From assembly GCA_003694205.1 (NCBI GenBank), contig RFKS01000206.1, forward strand, positions 1 through 13,156: DNA of 13,156 nt, in the 5' to 3' direction. Origin of the DNA: Alphaproteobacteria bacterium (lineage in GTDB: Bacteria; Pseudomonadota; Alphaproteobacteria; Sphingomonadales; Rhodothalassiaceae). This document shows positions 11,809 to 13,156 of this stretch, piece by piece (position 1 is the first letter of the stretch; the number at the start of each line of letters is the position of its first letter). A model generated the notes under the pieces. It had not been told where the DNA came from, made no database searches, and saw nothing but the letters and a program-made list of their open reading frames with translations. A program made the position numbers and the translations under genes.

Positions 11809-13074
11809 ATGCGACGCCTGACCGGTCTGATCCTTGCGGGACTTGTGGCATTGGGCCTTGCGGGCGCGGCGGCCGCGGCCGATACCGTTGTCAAGGCGGC
11901 GCGTTATCTCGATGTCGAGACCGGACGGCTCGTTGCCCCGGCGACGCTGGTGATCCACGACGGGCGCATCGCCGCGATCAATCCCGACTCGCTGCCCGCG
12001 GGCGCCAAGACTATCGATCTCGGCGATCGCACCCTGCTGCCCGGGCTCATCGATGTGCACACCCACCTCGTCTACGACATCGAGCCGGGGTGGGAGGATT
12101 CGCCAGTGCGCGACACCGCGGGCGACCTTGCGCTCCGCGGCGCCCGCAATGCGAAGAAAACGCTCCTCGCCGGTTTCACCACCGTGCGCGATCTCGGCGG
12201 CGGCGGCTTCGCCGATGTTGCACTGATGCACGCCATCGACAAGGGTTGGGTGATCGGCCCCGACATGCTGCCGGCCGCCCATGCCCTGTCGATCACCGGC
12301 GGGCATTGCGACGTCACCGGCTTCGCGCCGGGCATCGCCGAGCAGACGCCGGCGGAGGGGACCGCCGACGGCGTCGATGAGGTCTTGAAGGCGGTCCGCT
12401 ACCAGATCAAGCACGGGGCGAAAACGGTCAAGATCTGCGCTACCGCCGGCGTGCTTTCCTTCGAGGGCCCGGTCGGTGCGCAGCAGTACAGCCTCGAGGA
12501 GCTCAAGGCCGCCGCCGACGAGGCGCATCGCCACGGCCTCGTCATCGCTGCCCATGCGCACGGCACCGAGGGCATCATCGCCGCCGCGAAGGCGGGCATC
12601 GACTCGATCGAGCATGACAGCATGATGACCGAGGAGGCGGCGAGAGTGATCAAGAAGGCCGGGGCCTATGTGGTGCCCAATATCTATCTCACCAAGGCGA
12701 TCGACATGAGCGCGCTGCCGGCCCCCATACAGGCCAAGATGCGCACCATTGCCAAGGCCATGGTCGAGAGCTACAAGCGGGCGCTCAAATATGGCCTCAA
12801 GATTGCCTTCGGCACCGATGCCGGCGTTTATCCGCATGGCGAGAATGCGCGGGAATTCGCGGCCCAGGTGGCGCTCGGGCAGACCCCGATCGGCGCCATC
12901 CGCAGCGCGACGACGGTGGCAGCCGAGCTTATCAAGCGTCCCGATCGCGGCCGCATCGCGCCGGGCCTCCGGGCCGATCTCATCGCCGTTGCCGGCGACC
13001 CGCTTGCGGACGTGAGCCGGCTCGAGCATGTCGAATTCGTGATGAAGGCCGGGGTCGTCTACAAGCGGCCCTAG
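11809..13074 (+). CDS. Exported metal-dependent amidohydrolase, Xaa-Pro/Xaa-Arg dipeptidase-like (COG1228 type)
   Basis: This is a predicted periplasmic hydrolase of 421 residues. A signal peptide covers residues 1-24 (LTGLILAGLVALGLAGAAAAA). The TIM-barrel amidohydrolase ligands are all present: His84 and His86 in DVHTHL, the probable carboxylated Lys208 in KTVKIC, His249 in AAHAHG, His269 in SIEHD and Asp337 in FGTDAG. This set marks a binuclear metal site. The closest group I recall is the imidazolonepropionase-like COG1228 enzymes, including Caulobacter carboxypeptidases that cleave dipeptides ending in Arg, Lys or Pro. The exact substrate here is inference. The ATG at 11809 has GGGGGAGG 5 bases upstream and directly precedes the signal peptide, so the frame from 11716 is too long. 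It is divergent from the peptidase gene, and its stop shares CTAG with the gene entering from the right. Confidence 0.93.
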   Translation: MRRLTGLILAGLVALGLAGAAAAADTVVKAARYLDVETGRLVAPATLVIHDGRIAAINPDSLPAGAKTIDLGDRTLLPGLIDVHTHLVYDIEPGWEDSPVRDTAGDLALRGARNAKKTLLAGFTTVRDLGGGGFADVALMHAIDKGWVIGPDMLPAAHALSITGGHCDVTGFAPGIAEQTPAEGTADGVDEVLKAVRYQIKHGAKTVKICATAGVLSFEGPVGAQQYSLEELKAAADEAHRHGLVIAAHAHGTEGIIAAAKAGIDSIEHDSMMTEEAARVIKKAGAYVVPNIYLTKAIDMSALPAPIQAKMRTIAKAMVESYKRALKYGLKIAFGTDAGVYPHGENAREFAAQVALGQTPIGAIRSATTVAAELIKRPDRGRIAPGLRADLIAVAGDPLADVSRLEHVEFVMKAGVVYKRP

Positions 13075-13156
13075 GGCGCGCCGCCCGCCAGGCGGTTGCG
13101 ACACCAGTCGACGACCGCCCTTTCCGCTCCTTCGGGGCGACCGCGCAGATACCAGA
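13071..13156 (-). CDS. C-terminal end of a gene entering from the right edge, possibly a LysR-type regulator
   Basis: On the minus strand a frame is open from the window edge to TAG at 13073-13071, giving 27 codons: WYLRGRPEGAERAVVDWCRN and then RLAGGAP. Codons are rich in third-position G/C like the neighbours. The pattern of W-Y-L, a short charged turn, and a helix ending in W-C-R-N-R-L resembles the last helix of LysR-type substrate-binding domains (usually aFrdWL), but 27 residues are too few to be sure. The gene is convergent with the amidohydrolase; the two stop codons overlap within CTAG. Confidence 0.45.
   Translation of the reverse strand, partial: WYLRGRPEGAERAVVDWCRNRLAGGAP

Noticed and set aside
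11437..13104. 555-codon open frame on the minus strand, antisense to the amidohydrolase
   Set aside because: The amidohydrolase on the plus strand has a signal peptide and all metal ligands; the antisense frame has no motif and results from codon bias.

Overview
This 13.2-kb window is GC-rich bacterial chromosome, about two thirds G+C by eye. It carries densely packed housekeeping and metabolic genes. The carB-then-greA order, the gene content and the coding style point to an alphaproteobacterium; the exact order or genus cannot be fixed from this stretch. There is no insertion sequence, phage gene, CRISPR array, tRNA or rRNA here, and no clear sign of recent transfer.

Layout, left to right. 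(1) The 3' five-sixths of ligA (+), running in from the left edge and closed by a 9-bp hairpin terminator. (2) A 61-residue unrecognised protein (+), with a strong ribosome binding site and a GTG start. A TGC-rich dyad lies upstream of it and a GC-rich terminator downstream. (3) A leftward block of glpF-type aquaglyceroporin, a secreted seven-repeat Vgb-like beta-propeller, and a secreted Reeler-like protein with one c-type heme motif. The last two overlap as TGATG and are probably translationally coupled. (4) A rightward 115-residue orphan protein, divergent from glpF. (5) A leftward series read from high to low coordinates: a proline-iminopeptidase-like hydrolase, an APC-family amino acid permease, carB and greA. 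(6) A rightward exported amidohydrolase of the Xaa-Pro/Xaa-Arg dipeptidase type, divergent from the peptidase. (7) The last 27 codons of a leftward gene that enters from the right edge and shares a CTAG with the amidohydrolase stop.

How they fit together. carB supplies carbamoyl phosphate for arginine and pyrimidines. Its upstream neighbours (permease, iminopeptidase, and the divergent exported dipeptidase-like amidohydrolase) suggest a local theme of peptide and amino acid salvage, which is inference. carA is not in the window. The propeller/heme pair looks like a periplasmic module of unknown chemistry and is the least explained part together with the 61-residue gene. Most of the window is ordinary; no defence system or other striking new system was found.
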